From positions 1 to 64,000 of the forward strand of contig RMBW01000020.1 of assembly GCA_004009845.1 (NCBI GenBank): a DNA stretch of 64,000 nucleotides, read 5' to 3'. A program made the translations under genes and the position numbers. Of the stretch, positions 11,332 through 21,982 are shown in pieces. Under the pieces are notes generated by a model. That model saw nothing but the letters and a program-made list of their open reading frames with translations, did no database searches and was not told the origin of the DNA. Position 1 is the first letter of the stretch; every line of letters starts with the position of its first letter. Source of the DNA: Davidsoniella eucalypti (lineage: Eukaryota; Ascomycota; Sordariomycetes; Microascales; Ceratocystidaceae).

Positions 11332-12396
11332 TAGGAGAAGCAACATATTCTAGCTTGCCTGGTGCTTGTGAGGTGTCCTTCTTTTCACACCCCCATCCTC
11401 TTCTTCTTGTGTTCTTTTTTTTATCGTCCCCCTGGAGCTGCTAGTTGGCTCAATTCCTTTCTGATGCCGGTCTTTGAATTGACTTGTGGTCTGGTATCGT
11501 CGGCGGAGCCGCTTTTGTTTATCTGATGACCTGATGCTAGTTTTGTGTTGTTTGTTTCTAGTTTTGTTCTTATGTTTTGTTGTCTTCAATATTACATCTG
11601 CTTTTGTAGTCTTCTTCTTCCCTATGATTTTGCCTTGTTATCGTGTATGTCATTCCACATGCAAAACCACTGCAGTTGTAATGTCAGTGAAATGATCGCC
11701 AATGTATCCTCACTCTGTATATGAATATCAAGTTCATTCTGCTGTATGCCGCTCTCTCGGACATCGCCTCGAGACACTAACTGTCACCCGGCATGACAAA
11801 AAACATAAGGTATTTGAGTCAGTCACACACACCTATCAGCCTCTTGCACACAATCATTTGTATATGCAAGCCCCTATCTAAGGCAGATGTGTAACCGGCC
11901 AGTCCATCTGCAGTTCGACCTTCTGCAACTACGTTTTTTCTCAAGCCTATTTCCAGGTTATTAACAAGAGCATAGGGATATAGAAACCGAACCCTCGCAT
12001 CCATCTAGGCATAGCTCAGCATGTCTTTCACTCATGCAACTTTTGCGGTATCATAAGTACCCAAGACTCGCTTTATCCCTTTAAAGACGACGAAATTCAA
12101 TAGTTGCTGAATAATCAAAGTAAGCGCTAGCACTCTCATGATCAATACCAAACTATATTATGTGGTGCATCTAAAACTGGGCAACCTTTTTCTGGCACCA
12201 CATACTGATATGTATTATATACATACAAGAGAGATATCTGACGCCGTTCCCTTGCGGAACTAATGGTAGTTTTGCATTTCTAGCTTATCCCGAGATATAA
12301 ATAGGTATCACTATTGGCCAGCGATCGCAGTAATGATACTCATATTTCAACATAAGAATCACATTCAAGATTATGATTACAGAGAGACGACATATT
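11332..12396. other. 3' region and spacer of unit A
   Basis: Shared with 20977-21982 up to 12335, then about 60 bases unique to this copy before the 43-base repeat. The first ~350 bases are T/C-rich 3' UTR-like sequence. No gene was seen. Confidence 0.6.
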
Positions 12397-12439
12397 CTAG
12401 TATCCGGGACTGCTCAGACTAGTCTGGCATCCATCCCTT
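12397..12439 (+). repeat. 43-base direct repeat, copy 2
   Basis: Same orientation as 6932-6974 with one mismatch. It contains the palindrome AGACTAGTCT. It lies 61 bases after the right edge of unit A and before the inverted LINE-derived fragment. Confidence 0.85.
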
Positions 12440-13280
12440 TTACAGTAGCAACATCTACGTCTCCTTTTAAAGCAAAAACAGTAAAGAAAAGAAACCCCAA
12501 TATAAATACCAATAAAAACACTTCATAGCTCTATAGCTCCATAAGATTAATGCTCTCTCTGCAGTGGTGTTTTTGTGCCTTTTGCGACAAGTCCAAATGT
12601 GCCTTTCCTTGTCTTTGCCACACCTGCGGCATTCCATTGTGGCGTTATCGTAGCCAAACCTCTCATGATAATCTTTGAAGTCACCATGACCAGAGAGTGC
12701 GGCCAGTTGAGGGAAGTATGTATGTTTTGGCTCTGTTTCCTCCATCCACGACTGTTCTAATCTTTCAGCCCTGCTTGAAAGTTGCATGCACTTACTTGAC
12801 TTGAAGTATAACAACTCACAGATGAGACTCTGAAATCCTCTTACCGCCTGAACTTCCAAGGATTGGTCCAACAAAAAGAAGGTACTATACACTCCCCCAC
12901 CGGCACCATCAGTTGATAGTAGTTCTGCGACAAAGGACATAATTCGCTTAGTTGCTGAAATCTTAGGAGAGAAAGGCCAAGTCAGTCCGAAGGTGTTCGT
13001 CATAAGTATGAACTGATGGCCATTGCGTCCTCATTGGTTTAGCAGTGGCTACATCGACGCTCCGCGTTTGTCAGTATGATGATCAGATTGAACAGTGTCG
13101 AATTGAAGTAACCTCGGTGATGTAAGTCGAAGGGTTCTTCCCAATTAATCTCGAACCATTCGTGGAGGCGACGCAATCATCGCTGGGTTGACGGATTGAG
13201 TTGGTATAAACTCGGGAGCCGGAGGTGGGCAGAAGAAGCTGTGGTTCCTCACTTGGAACCGAGTACTCAAGACGACCAGA
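12440..13280 (-). mobile_element. inverted LINE-derived fragment with C-terminal Cys/His motif
   Basis: On the minus strand 12707-13280 repeats the forward fragment at 7121-7901. It then continues, where the forward copy breaks off, into a reading of SGHGDFKDYHERF followed by CRRCGKDKERH...C (12551-12706). That HGDF/YHERF plus CxxCx6Hx3C block is the usual C-terminus of fungal non-LTR retrotransposon ORF2 after RNase H. So this is the 3' end of a LINE, about 3' UTR length from 12550 to 12440. An open frame of 178 codons (12467-13003) spans it but mixes LINE and unidentified sequence. It is not an intact element. Confidence 0.75.
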
Positions 13281-13485
13281 CATCATTGTTGCTTCCTCAC
13301 TTACTCCGTCTGCGTTAGAGTCTTCGGGGGTTCCTCGCATAGACCGCTGGGCTGGAAGGAATTGTCCTTCATGTGGTGTAGAAGGTGTGTCTTAGGGGGT
13401 TGGCCGTGGTGAATGTCGGGCAGTGAAGCAATCATTGCTGTGTTGCTGCCAGGTGTTGGTACAGAGCCGGGGGCTGTAGGTAACC

Positions 13486-14465
13486 ATGGCTCAAGCAGTC
13501 CAAGACGCCCTACAGCTGCAGATGGCTGAAATGAAGAAGCGAGCGGACATCATGGTAGAAGTGCTCAGCTTCTTTGATAAGGCAGCTAAGGAGGCGAAGG
13601 AGGAGCTGAAGGGTGCCGGTATGGATGCGGAAGTAGACAGACTCATACAGAGCATCGAAAACACGGTTAAAAAAGAGGTGGAAAAGATTTTGGGAGGTAA
13701 ACCAACCCATCCTAAAGGCCAGCAGACATCGCCCGAACCGAAGGAAAAGGCCAAAAAACAACAGCAACAGCAACAACAGGCAGAGAAGAAGAATGAGTCC
13801 TCTGCACCGCCAAAAAAAACCCTCCTCATGGGCTGCCAAGGCATTGGGCGGGATGCAGACCGGAACGACCCTCAACATTCAAAATAGAATCAAGAAGGTC
13901 ATCAACATGACGGCAACTGCTACTGGCTTCGCACTTTCCATTGCTGGAGCGCCCAAGGCGGAAGAACTGGAAATGATCCGACATTACCTAGAAACCAGCA
14001 CGGTGGAGAAAGAGACAGTGTGGGAGAAATTTGTCATACACCATCCCCAGGCTAGTACACGACATCGGCGGCACACGCCCAACTACAATCGAGGACATCA
14101 AGACAGAAACCGAAAACGCTTTTGGGGGGAGAGGTGAAAAGCATGGACTGGAGAGAGTACCGCCGCATTGCAGTTCACAACCCTGGCGACGTCCCGGGCA
14201 CCATCGAGCTTCTGGGCAGAAACGGCTGGTCAAGAGGCCGCACACCAGGCCAAGCACGACAACGACCAGATGCTTTAGATGCTGGAAACAGCACAAGACG
14301 GAGTCCGGCACCTATGCTATTAGATGCGCCTCAGTCAGCCACAGCAGCAACGAACACTCGCAGGTGGTGGCTTGCACAAAACACAAGGAACCATTCACAT
14401 GCACTCTCAGATGCCCAGTATGCCAGGGACAACACGAAGCCACGAGCTGCCCCACCCTTCACTAA
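13486..14465 (+). pseudogene. LINE ORF1 (gag-like), frameshifted
   Basis: Nucleic-acid-binding protein of the retrotransposon. It opens with ATG at 13486 and a charged helical, probably coiled-coil region (about residues 1-70), then a Gln/Lys-rich linker with a Q run (codons near 13760-13780). The frame changes near 13805-13830 at an A-rich tract and continues as the VINMTATATG-containing part in another frame (to about 14040). A third frame carries Cys-rich knuckle remnants, CFRCWKQH and CPVCQGQHEATSC (14270-14455). The zinc knuckles near the end are the usual ORF1 hallmark. Function is lost as written. Confidence 0.7.
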
Positions 14466-14479
14466 TGGAGGGCACCCCA

Positions 14480-17400
14480 ATGCGCAGCCACCCAAGGACA
14501 CAGACAATAGGAATATACCAAGCCAACGTACAAAGGCGGCACACAGCGCAAAAGGCGGCTTTGAATGAAGCCGCCACAAGGGATGCGGAGGTGGTCATGG
14601 TGCTGGAACCGGCAATCTACTAAGGCCGGACAACACCGCACCCACACTATACCCAGGTGGAACCCTTGACACAAGAAAGAAGGAGAGCTATATGTTTCGT
14701 AAAAAAGAACACCAAGCTCGAGATACACGCAAATGGAAGATGACTGCGTCCCTGCTCACCCGGACATTTCGACTGTTTCAATCGAACATAGAGGGCTATC
14801 ACAGACAATCAGGGTAATTGGTGTGTACAATGCAGTAACACAAAGCCGCAGACCGAATGAGGCAGTGAACACCCTGATGCAGAACAGTCGGAGGAAAAAA
14901 AAACACGATCATAGTGGTATGCTAATGCCAAAAAGCTTGACACCAAGGCGGAAGAACTCATCGACTGGATGGAGGCACACAGACTACTCAATGTCGGAGA
15001 CCCCAAGGTACCGACACACAGATCGGAAAGTGTGATAGATCTTACTCTCATATCAGCCAACTTGGTCGGAAAGATAGCAGGGGTTCAATATGATCTAGAC
15101 TGTGGCAGTGATCACACCCCAAGCCTACTCGAGATACAAACTACCATTCCCAGCACATCACCACGAAATGCTGGAAGAATATCGATATGGAGAAGTTCCT
15201 GGAAGAATGCCACCAAGCGGGCACAGAACTGGACCGACACGCACACAGGCCGACAACACATTCATCAGCCGAACTGGACGATATTGCGCAGGAGACTACG
15301 GACAGGTTGCATCAAGTACTGGCACGGGCTACACCAACAAGGAGAGTTCACGGATCGGGATACCGCTGGTGGAACGAAGCGTGTCACCAAGCCAAGAAGG
15401 AAACCATCAACGCCAAGCGAAAGGCACACTCTTCACGGCACTTGGTGAGAACTGGGGGCACCAACCTCTTGCCAGAATTGAGAGATGCCGAGGCCGAACA
15501 CCACAAGGCCGTGGAGGAACTCAATAGGACAATATCGAGGACATGTAGGGACCACTTCCAAGAGGTTATATCTAGCATGGCATCACTACCGGACGTATTT
15601 AGGGCGGCAAAATGGCTCAAACAGGAACAAAGAACGGGAACCCCTACCCTAAAGTCTAAAGATGGCAACCTCAAGTCCACTCTGGCAGACAAAATACAAG
15701 TGCTCCGAGATACCCACCTCACGGGTAGTGGCATGGAGGACTCTGACAGACCTGAGATCCAGAACGACAAGGACAACACCTGGACACCTTTCACCCAGGA
15801 CGAAGTGAGGAGCTCTATCAGCAAACCAAGAAACACGGCACCCGGCATAGATGGAGTCAGGAACAAAGTGCTTGCCTCAAGCTGGCCAGCCTTAGGACCA
15901 CATATCACTTGGCTACTCAACCAGTGTATAGCCGTCGGACACCATCCTACATGCTTCAAGAAGGCCAGATTAGTGGCCAAGCCTGGCAAGAGGGATAGGA
16001 AAGAACCAAAGTCCTACCGCTTGATATCACTACTACCCACTATGGCGAAAGCTTTGGAGAGGCTAGTGGCCAGAAAAATGGCGTTGAGCTCTTTAAAAAT
16101 TGGACTTTTTGAAAAAAAAAAACTACGCCTGCGCCCTACCAAAGAGATCAGCCTCAGATCTCACGATGGCTCTTGTCAACCATACAAAACAGCCTGGCAG
16201 ACAAAGAGATCACAGCCCTGCTGACTTTCGACATACAAGGGGCTTTTGATGGAATACTGCCTAATCGGATGGTGAATAGATTGATCTCGCAAGGATGGCC
16301 TAATCATGTCTGCAAATGGGTACAGTCCTTTTTGGACAACAGAAAAGCTCAAATCTCTCTAGATGGCCAAGAGGAAACTCTAGGACCAACTTCTGGAAGC
16401 CTACCACAGGGGTCACCGGTCTCACCCATACTATATATGCTCTTCATGGCTCCGCTATATAGTGCGTGGCCCGGAAACCTCAAGGGATACATGGATGACG
16501 GCATATGGAGAATCAGTGGAAAGGACTATCCGACATGCACAAGCGGGCTCGAGAAAGTACTGAAGTACACAGTGGACTGGTGTACGAAGAACGGCCTAAA
16601 GCTGGACCATGAGAAAACAGGCCTGATCTACATCACCAGAAGAACCTCTGCCAAAAAAAACCTGGACCTAGTGATAGATGGAATCCCAAGGATCACAGCA
16701 ACGCCGAAGAAAAGCGCCCTGAGATGGCTGGGTGTCTGGTTCGACAGGACCCTGAGTTTCAGGCACCATGTAGGAAATAGCCTCACGAATGGAAAGATCG
16801 GCTGGTGCACTGCATATCCTCAAAGGCTGCAAACTCGGAGGACCTGTGAAGGAACTCATACAAGTGGTCAGAGCAATTTTTGAACCTGTGATGACATATG
16901 CAGCCGCAACTTGGTGGAAACCAGGAGAAAGAGGCAACATAGACAAGGCAGCACGACTTGAAAAAGCACGCCGGAAAGCACTACTGGTTGCACTCGTAGC
17001 ATACAAAACGACACCATCGGCATCGATCCATATGCTGGCAAACATGCCTCCCGCAGGACTCATAATGGATAATACAGTCACAAGGGAAGCTATTAGATGG
17101 TACCAACTGGACGAACTGCGAGAAATGCGGTATGGCCCCGGAAGACGGTACCATCTTCCACCCCAAATTGTGGACATGCTGGCACCCCTCCCGGAACCTC
17201 CCCCAAGGTATGGGCATGTAGAAGGCCTCCCCAGAACAACTGACAACCCGCCAGCAAGTGCGGTGGTCACTGGGCAAGGAAAGGATTTAGCGGCAGAGGC
17301 ACACTTGAGACACAAGAAAACCTGCCCCTACACGGATGGCTCCAAAAGCTCGGAGGGATGGATAGGCTCGGGATGGATTGCCGAAAAAGGAGGAACAGCC

Positions 17401-17877
17401 ACCCTGGAGGGAGCATACTCGGGAGGCAGATGGAAAGAGGTCATAGACGCAGAAATATTTGCGATACTACATGAACTCAAAGGCCTCACCCCGACACTGA
17501 CGGACAGGTGTACAAACATCTGGATCTGCCTCAACAACAGGGCCGCGGTATCCAGTATAAATGGATCACGCGACAAGGCAGGATCCTCACAGGAGGCAAT
17601 TGACGAGGCCAAGGAGCTTATTCCGACATTGAAAAATGGGCCGATAGGCAGAAAGGTCTACTGCATCTGGACCCCCGGGCACAAGGGAATCAGCGGCAAT
17701 GAGAGAGCCGATGCACTAGCAAAAGGCTCGGCCAAATGCACTCCGGAACACTCCATGTCTATAGCAGGAGCTTACGGGTGGTTCAGGGAACACAAACAGG
17801 CAAAGTTCAAAGAATGGTTCTACGAGCAGGCAGCCATCAGAGACAACATGGAGAGGCGAGAAATGGGGTTTCCCTAG
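14480..17877 (+). pseudogene. LINE ORF2: endonuclease, reverse transcriptase, RNase H, frameshifted
   Basis: Domains follow in order across several frames. The AP endonuclease start (QANVQRRHTAQ, ~14510-14620) and end (HRSESVIDLT...GSDHTPSL, ~15010-15130) are present. The reverse transcriptase has TAPGIDGVRNKVL (~15835), FDIQGAFDG (~16228), LPQGSPVSPILY (~16400) and the catalytic YMDD (~16488). RNase H shows YTDGS (~17330), DAEIFAIL (~17445) and TPGHKGISGNERADALAK (~17670-17722), so its acidic residues survive. Breaks include an A-run shift near 16110 in the fingers region and another near 16790. The C-terminal Cys/His block is missing here but is found in the inverted fragment at 12551-12706. 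Confidence 0.82.
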
Positions 17878-17923
17878 ATAAAGTCGCTATACCTGGGGGG
17901 ACAAGAATCAGTCAAGGACAGGT

Positions 17924-18291
17924 ATCTGCTGACGACGACACACTTGCCTCTACAAGTACAGGAGCAGCTGATCTTGCAAATGCCTTAGCTGCCCTTAGAC
18001 TAGACCACTTTCAAGAAGTCGAAGAACAACTGAATGTTAGGGCTTTGGAAGAAGTGCGAAAAGGGGAACCTTTTCCCATGTGAATGCTCACTCCATGAAG
18101 AAGTACCAATAGACGAAGCTCAGATCAAAGCTCCGGTGAAGGGACAAAGATTTCGCGATGAAGAAGCAAAGAACTTCATTCATGGGTTGCCATCTGAGCA
18201 GTTGTTGGGTGCGATAAAGGAACGACCAATGGCGCCGGCGGAAATTGGCCCCACAAAACAAACATCAAACATCAAGTTCTGTTTGACTTAA
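17924..18291 (+). mobile_element. left-edge remnant of unit B, probably element-derived
   Basis: Open reading of about 115 then 85 codons in overlapping frames (ADLANALAALRLDHFQEVEEQL, then RFRDEEAKNFIHGLPSEQLLG). It looks like a gag-type or other retroelement coding remnant, but I cannot name the family. The corresponding stretch of unit A (7901-8230) is shifted and partly deleted. Confidence 0.4.
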
Positions 18292-18299
18292 AGGGTAAC

Positions 18300-19210
18300 T
18301 ACATTGTATATTCATAGCTATTAAAGCTCCATTTCCACCTTAATAAAAATGAATTAAAAGAAAACGTCCTTGCGCAGTAGGCATTCAAATTCAAATCAGT
18401 TCAAATAAACAAAAAGCGTACTATTTCATCTGAATAAAGGTCTAGTTAGCGTCTATTCCATCTATATATGTATACTATAAAAAAAACTCCGACTCAGTCA
18501 TGTACTAAAGAGGCAATTCATATATGTATATGCGACAACTTAATCTGTATCCTGGTATATCCTAGACGTCGATCGAGATCTTGGCTTGTATCTTGCGAGT
18601 GTGATGATCATCCGAGGGGTTCTCGAGTACATCGGACTATTGGAGCAATGCCGCAACCATATCTGCCGGGTTGAATATACTCACTCAAACCAAAGCGCAA
18701 AGGCTGCACCGTGTTCGAGAATCAGATATAAACTCCGCCCTAGTTTCCGATGCAGATTTATGCTTTGTCCAATGCAACATTCCATGAAGCTTGAAACTTG
18801 TCTGTATGCTAAAAAAAAAAAATATCCTTCCTACCAGCCAAGAAAACAATCTTGCACACCGTGTTTGGCTATGCACGTTTTGTATCATCCAGCCAATATA
18901 AAGTTAAATGGGTGACGTAGTATACTTGGACTGGTATTAGTTGCGGCCGAACAAGAGGAGGTCATTGAGTGTAACAAGCAGGATAATAGGAAAATCAACT
19001 ATGTTTATCCACTTAAGTCTATTGATTTTTATAGTGTGCTACACATAGCCATATAGCAGGGGCATCGTAGCTGGCACTGGCCGGATGGTTCTTGTTTCGA
19101 ATCTTGAAGTGAAAACCTACCATAGCGTTATTTCTCCTGCCAAACCACCCGAGGTGAAGAATAAGAATAGGTATACATTCTTTATGATATCTCGCTTGGG
19201 GTAGAACAGA
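18300..19210. other. non-coding spacer of unit B
   Basis: AT-rich spacer matching parts of 8240-9560. It contains no supported gene. It is shorter than in unit A because four A-specific segments are absent. Confidence 0.6.
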
Positions 19211-19214
19211 AATG

Positions 19215-19222
19215 ATATAAAG
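19215..19222 (+). promoter_or_regulatory. TATA-like box of GH43 gene B
   Basis: Same ATATAAAG context as at 9562, about 225 bases ahead of the ATG at 19446, with the upstream ~250 bases nearly identical between copies. Confidence 0.45.
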
Positions 19223-19445
19223 AGCTAGCCATCATCACCACTTTGGTTTGAAATTGGCTCTTCTTTTCCTCACCCACCAGCCCTCTTCTGGCTTTGACAT
19301 TCTTTCTACGTTATTTCATTGAGCTTTGGCTCTCATAACTGTCTTTTACCATCTTTTGATCTTCACCATTTTGCATTTGCATTTGCATTCATACTCATAT
19401 AGCATCTCTGTTTGCTTCTATACTCATTTTTGTTACACAATCATC

Positions 19446-20976
19446 ATGTTATTCAAATCCTCTCTCTTGCTAGCCGCTATGGCTATTGCCCCGGCCCACG
19501 CCAGTCCCCAGGTCGTTACTGGAGCTGCCATGCCAGATGTAAGTAATTCACTTGAAAATCATGAATAAACAGCACGGTTTCTAACAGCACATTTATTTAG
19601 AACAACGGTCTTCACGTCCAAGCTCATGGCGCCGGTGTGATTCAAGTCAGCGGCGTCTTCTACCTCATTGGTGAGGACAAGACCGATGGCAGTGACTTCC
19701 AGAACATCAACTGCTACTCTAGCCCTGATCTTGTGCAATGGACTCACGTTGGTGCCCTGCTTTCTCGGACCGCCGAGGCCGGTGATCTTGGTCCATCACG
19801 TATTGTTGAGCGCCCCAAGGTCATCTTCAACAGCGTCACCAACAAGTTTGTCATGTGGATGCATATTGACAACCCCAACTACGAGGAAGCTAAGGCCGGT
19901 GTTGCTGTCAGTGACAGTGTCTGCGGACAATATGGTATGTTTGATATCCCAGTGTAGTAATATGGCATAACTAACAGTTGATTTTATAGAGTATCAAGGA
20001 AGTTTCCAGCCTCTTGGCCACCAGAGCCGTGATATCAACCTGTTCCAGGACACTGATGGCTCTGCCTACCTTCTGACCGAGGACGTGAGTAACATTCAGC
20101 TATTTTATTAAGCCTTTATAACAGTCAACTAACCTTTCTCTGCAGCGCACAACTGGTCTTCGCATGGACAAGCTCACCAATGACTACCTCAACGTCTCTG
20201 AGGAAACCTTCACCTGGACAGACCCCATTGAGGCGCCTGCTATGATGAAGGATGGCGACAACTACTTCATTTTTGGCAGCCACATCACTGGCCGGGCTGC
20301 CAATGACAACGTCTACTCGACCTCAACTAGCCTGACCTCCGGCTGGAGCGAATGGACCACCTTCGCCCCCGAAGGCACCAATACCTTTGAGTCGCAGACC
20401 ACCAATATCTTGGCCTACAACGCCAACTTCATTTACATGGGTGACCGCTGGGTGGCTGACAATCTGGCTTCTAGCACCTACATGTGGCTGCCACTGACAG
20501 TTGAAGGCACCAAAATCACTATGCCCAACAACATGGCTAACTGGGAACCTAATGTCAATAATGGCGCCGCTGCCATCAACAGCTTCTTTCGGGAGATTCA
20601 GGCCGAGGATCCCAGTTATAACCTACTGACTGGCAGTGCTGCCAACGTCACGTGCACCGGCTGCCGTGATGGCTTAGGTGTTGGCTTCCTAGGTGGCCCG
20701 GGCGATGGTGTGCTGACCCTTAACTTCCCCTCAAGACTCAAGGACTTGTTATCTCTGCGCATCTTCTATTCCAACCCTGATAACGTTTCGAGATTCGCCA
20801 ACATCACCATTAACTCCAGCCCTTCTAGAAAGATTGAATTCATCCCTACTCGTGGCACGGTCGGTGTTCTCGGGTTGCCAATGGAGATTGGTTTCACTAA
20901 TACTATCGTGATCGAGGGTGTCAGCGATGGCTCGTATGCTCCCGATATCGATATGCTTGTTGTGCCTATCGAGTAA
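19446..20976 (+). CDS. secreted GH43-like glycoside hydrolase, paralogue B
   Basis: Duplicate of the gene at 9793. Exons 19446-19538, 19601-19934, 19990-20084 and 20146-20976 join in frame (450 aa), with every splice site conserved with paralogue A. The signal peptide, ERPKV, EAPAMM, SQTTN and YMGDRW motifs are intact, so the catalytic residues appear complete. The first ~300 residues differ from A at only a few percent of sites. The C-terminal ~140 residues differ much more and include a small deletion (NNGAAAINSFF against NSGIGSRAAINNFF) and a changed Cys region (CTGC against CASC). No stop or frameshift was found, so both copies look functional. The substrate is inferred from the subfamily pattern as for A. 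Confidence 0.88.
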
Positions 20977-21982
20977 GAAAAGTAACTTATTCTAGCTTGC
21001 CTGGCGCTTGTGAGGTGTCCTTCTTTTCACACCCCCGTCCTCTTCTTCTTGTCTTGTCTTTTTTCTATCGTCCCCCTGGAGCTGCTAGTTGGCTCAATTC
21101 CTTTCTTATGCCGGTCTTTGAATTGACTTGTGGTCTGGTATCGTCGGCGGAGCCGCTTTTGTTTATCTGATGACCTGATGCTAGTTTTCTGTTGTTTGTT
21201 TCTAGTTTTGTTCTTATGTTTTGTTGTCTTCAATATTATATCTGCTTTTGTAGCCTTCTTCCCTATGATTTTGCCTTGTTATCGTGTATGTCATTCCACA
21301 TGCAAAACCACTGCAGTTGTAATGTCAGTGAAATGATCACTAATGTGTCCTTACTCTGTATATGAATATCAAGTTCGTTCTGCAGTATGCCGCTCGCTCA
21401 GACATCGCCTCGAGACACTAACTGTCACAAAAAACATAAGGTATTTGAGTCAGTCACACACACCTATCAGCCTCTCGCACACAATCATTTGTCTATGCAA
21501 GCCCCTATCTAAGGCAGATGTGTAACCGGCCAGTCCATCTGCAGTTCGACCTTCTGCAACTAGGTTTTTCTCAAGCCTATTTCCAGGTTGTTAACAAGAG
21601 CATAGGGATATAGAAACCGAACCCTCGCATCCATCTAGGCATGTCTTTCACTCATGCAACTTTTGCGGTATCATAAGTACCCAAGACCACTTTATCCCTT
21701 TAAATACGCAAAATTCAATAGTCGCTAAATAATCAAAATAAGCGCTAGTGCTCTCATGATCAATACCAAACTATATTATGTGGTGCGCATCTAAAACTGG
21801 GCAACCTGTTTCTGGCATCACATACTGATATGTATTGTATATATACAAGAGAGATATCGTGTACACAACTGCCCCTACCAGTCACTGACGCCATTCCCTT
21901 GCGGAACTAATGGTAGTTTTGCATTTCTAGCTTATCCCGAGATATAAATAGGTATCACTATTGGCCAGCGATCGCAGTAATG
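20977..21982. other. 3' region and spacer of unit B
   Basis: Matches 11332-12335 closely. It is T/C-rich 3' UTR-like at first, then unremarkable spacer. No gene was seen. Confidence 0.6.

Larger units (their letters stand above)
7901..12335 (+). repeat. segmental duplication, unit A
   Basis: Colinear with 17924-21982 at high similarity over coding and non-coding parts alike. It includes a LINE-like remnant at the left edge (7901-8250), a spacer, a promoter, a GH43-like gene, its 3' region and a downstream spacer. The left edge begins at ATCTGCTGA and the right edge ends at CGCAGTAATG in both copies. Unit A is about 4.4 kb and unit B about 4.1 kb. The excess in A lies in several discrete segments: around 8317-8399, 8632-8692, about 8955-9068 and 9131-9313. 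Confidence 0.92.
13281..17923 (+). mobile_element. decayed non-LTR retrotransposon (LINE, Tad1/I-like with RNase H)
   Basis: A ~4.6 kb element with an untranslated head (13281-13485), a gag-like ORF1, and ORF2 with AP endonuclease, reverse transcriptase and RNase H regions in the order expected for fungal LINEs. No LTRs and no integrase are seen. The reading is broken by at least five frameshifts, so it is not autonomous as read. The 3' end lacks the Cys/His C-terminus and any A-rich tail. It stops at 17923, exactly where unit B begins. The left limit is set where similarity to the inverted fragment starts and is approximate. Confidence 0.85.
17924..21982 (+). repeat. segmental duplication, unit B
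   Basis: Colinear with 7901-12335. The left edge follows directly on the truncated LINE; in unit A the same edge follows a different LINE-derived sequence. It lacks several A-specific segments. It keeps an open frame at the left edge (to about 18291) that in unit A is disrupted. The right edge passes into unrelated sequence at 21983, the long leader of the downstream gene. Confidence 0.92.

Noticed and set aside
12467..13003. Apparent 178-codon gene on the minus strand
   Set aside because: It runs through LINE 3' sequence and an unidentified repeat shared with 7121-7901; its openness is kept in only one of the two copies.
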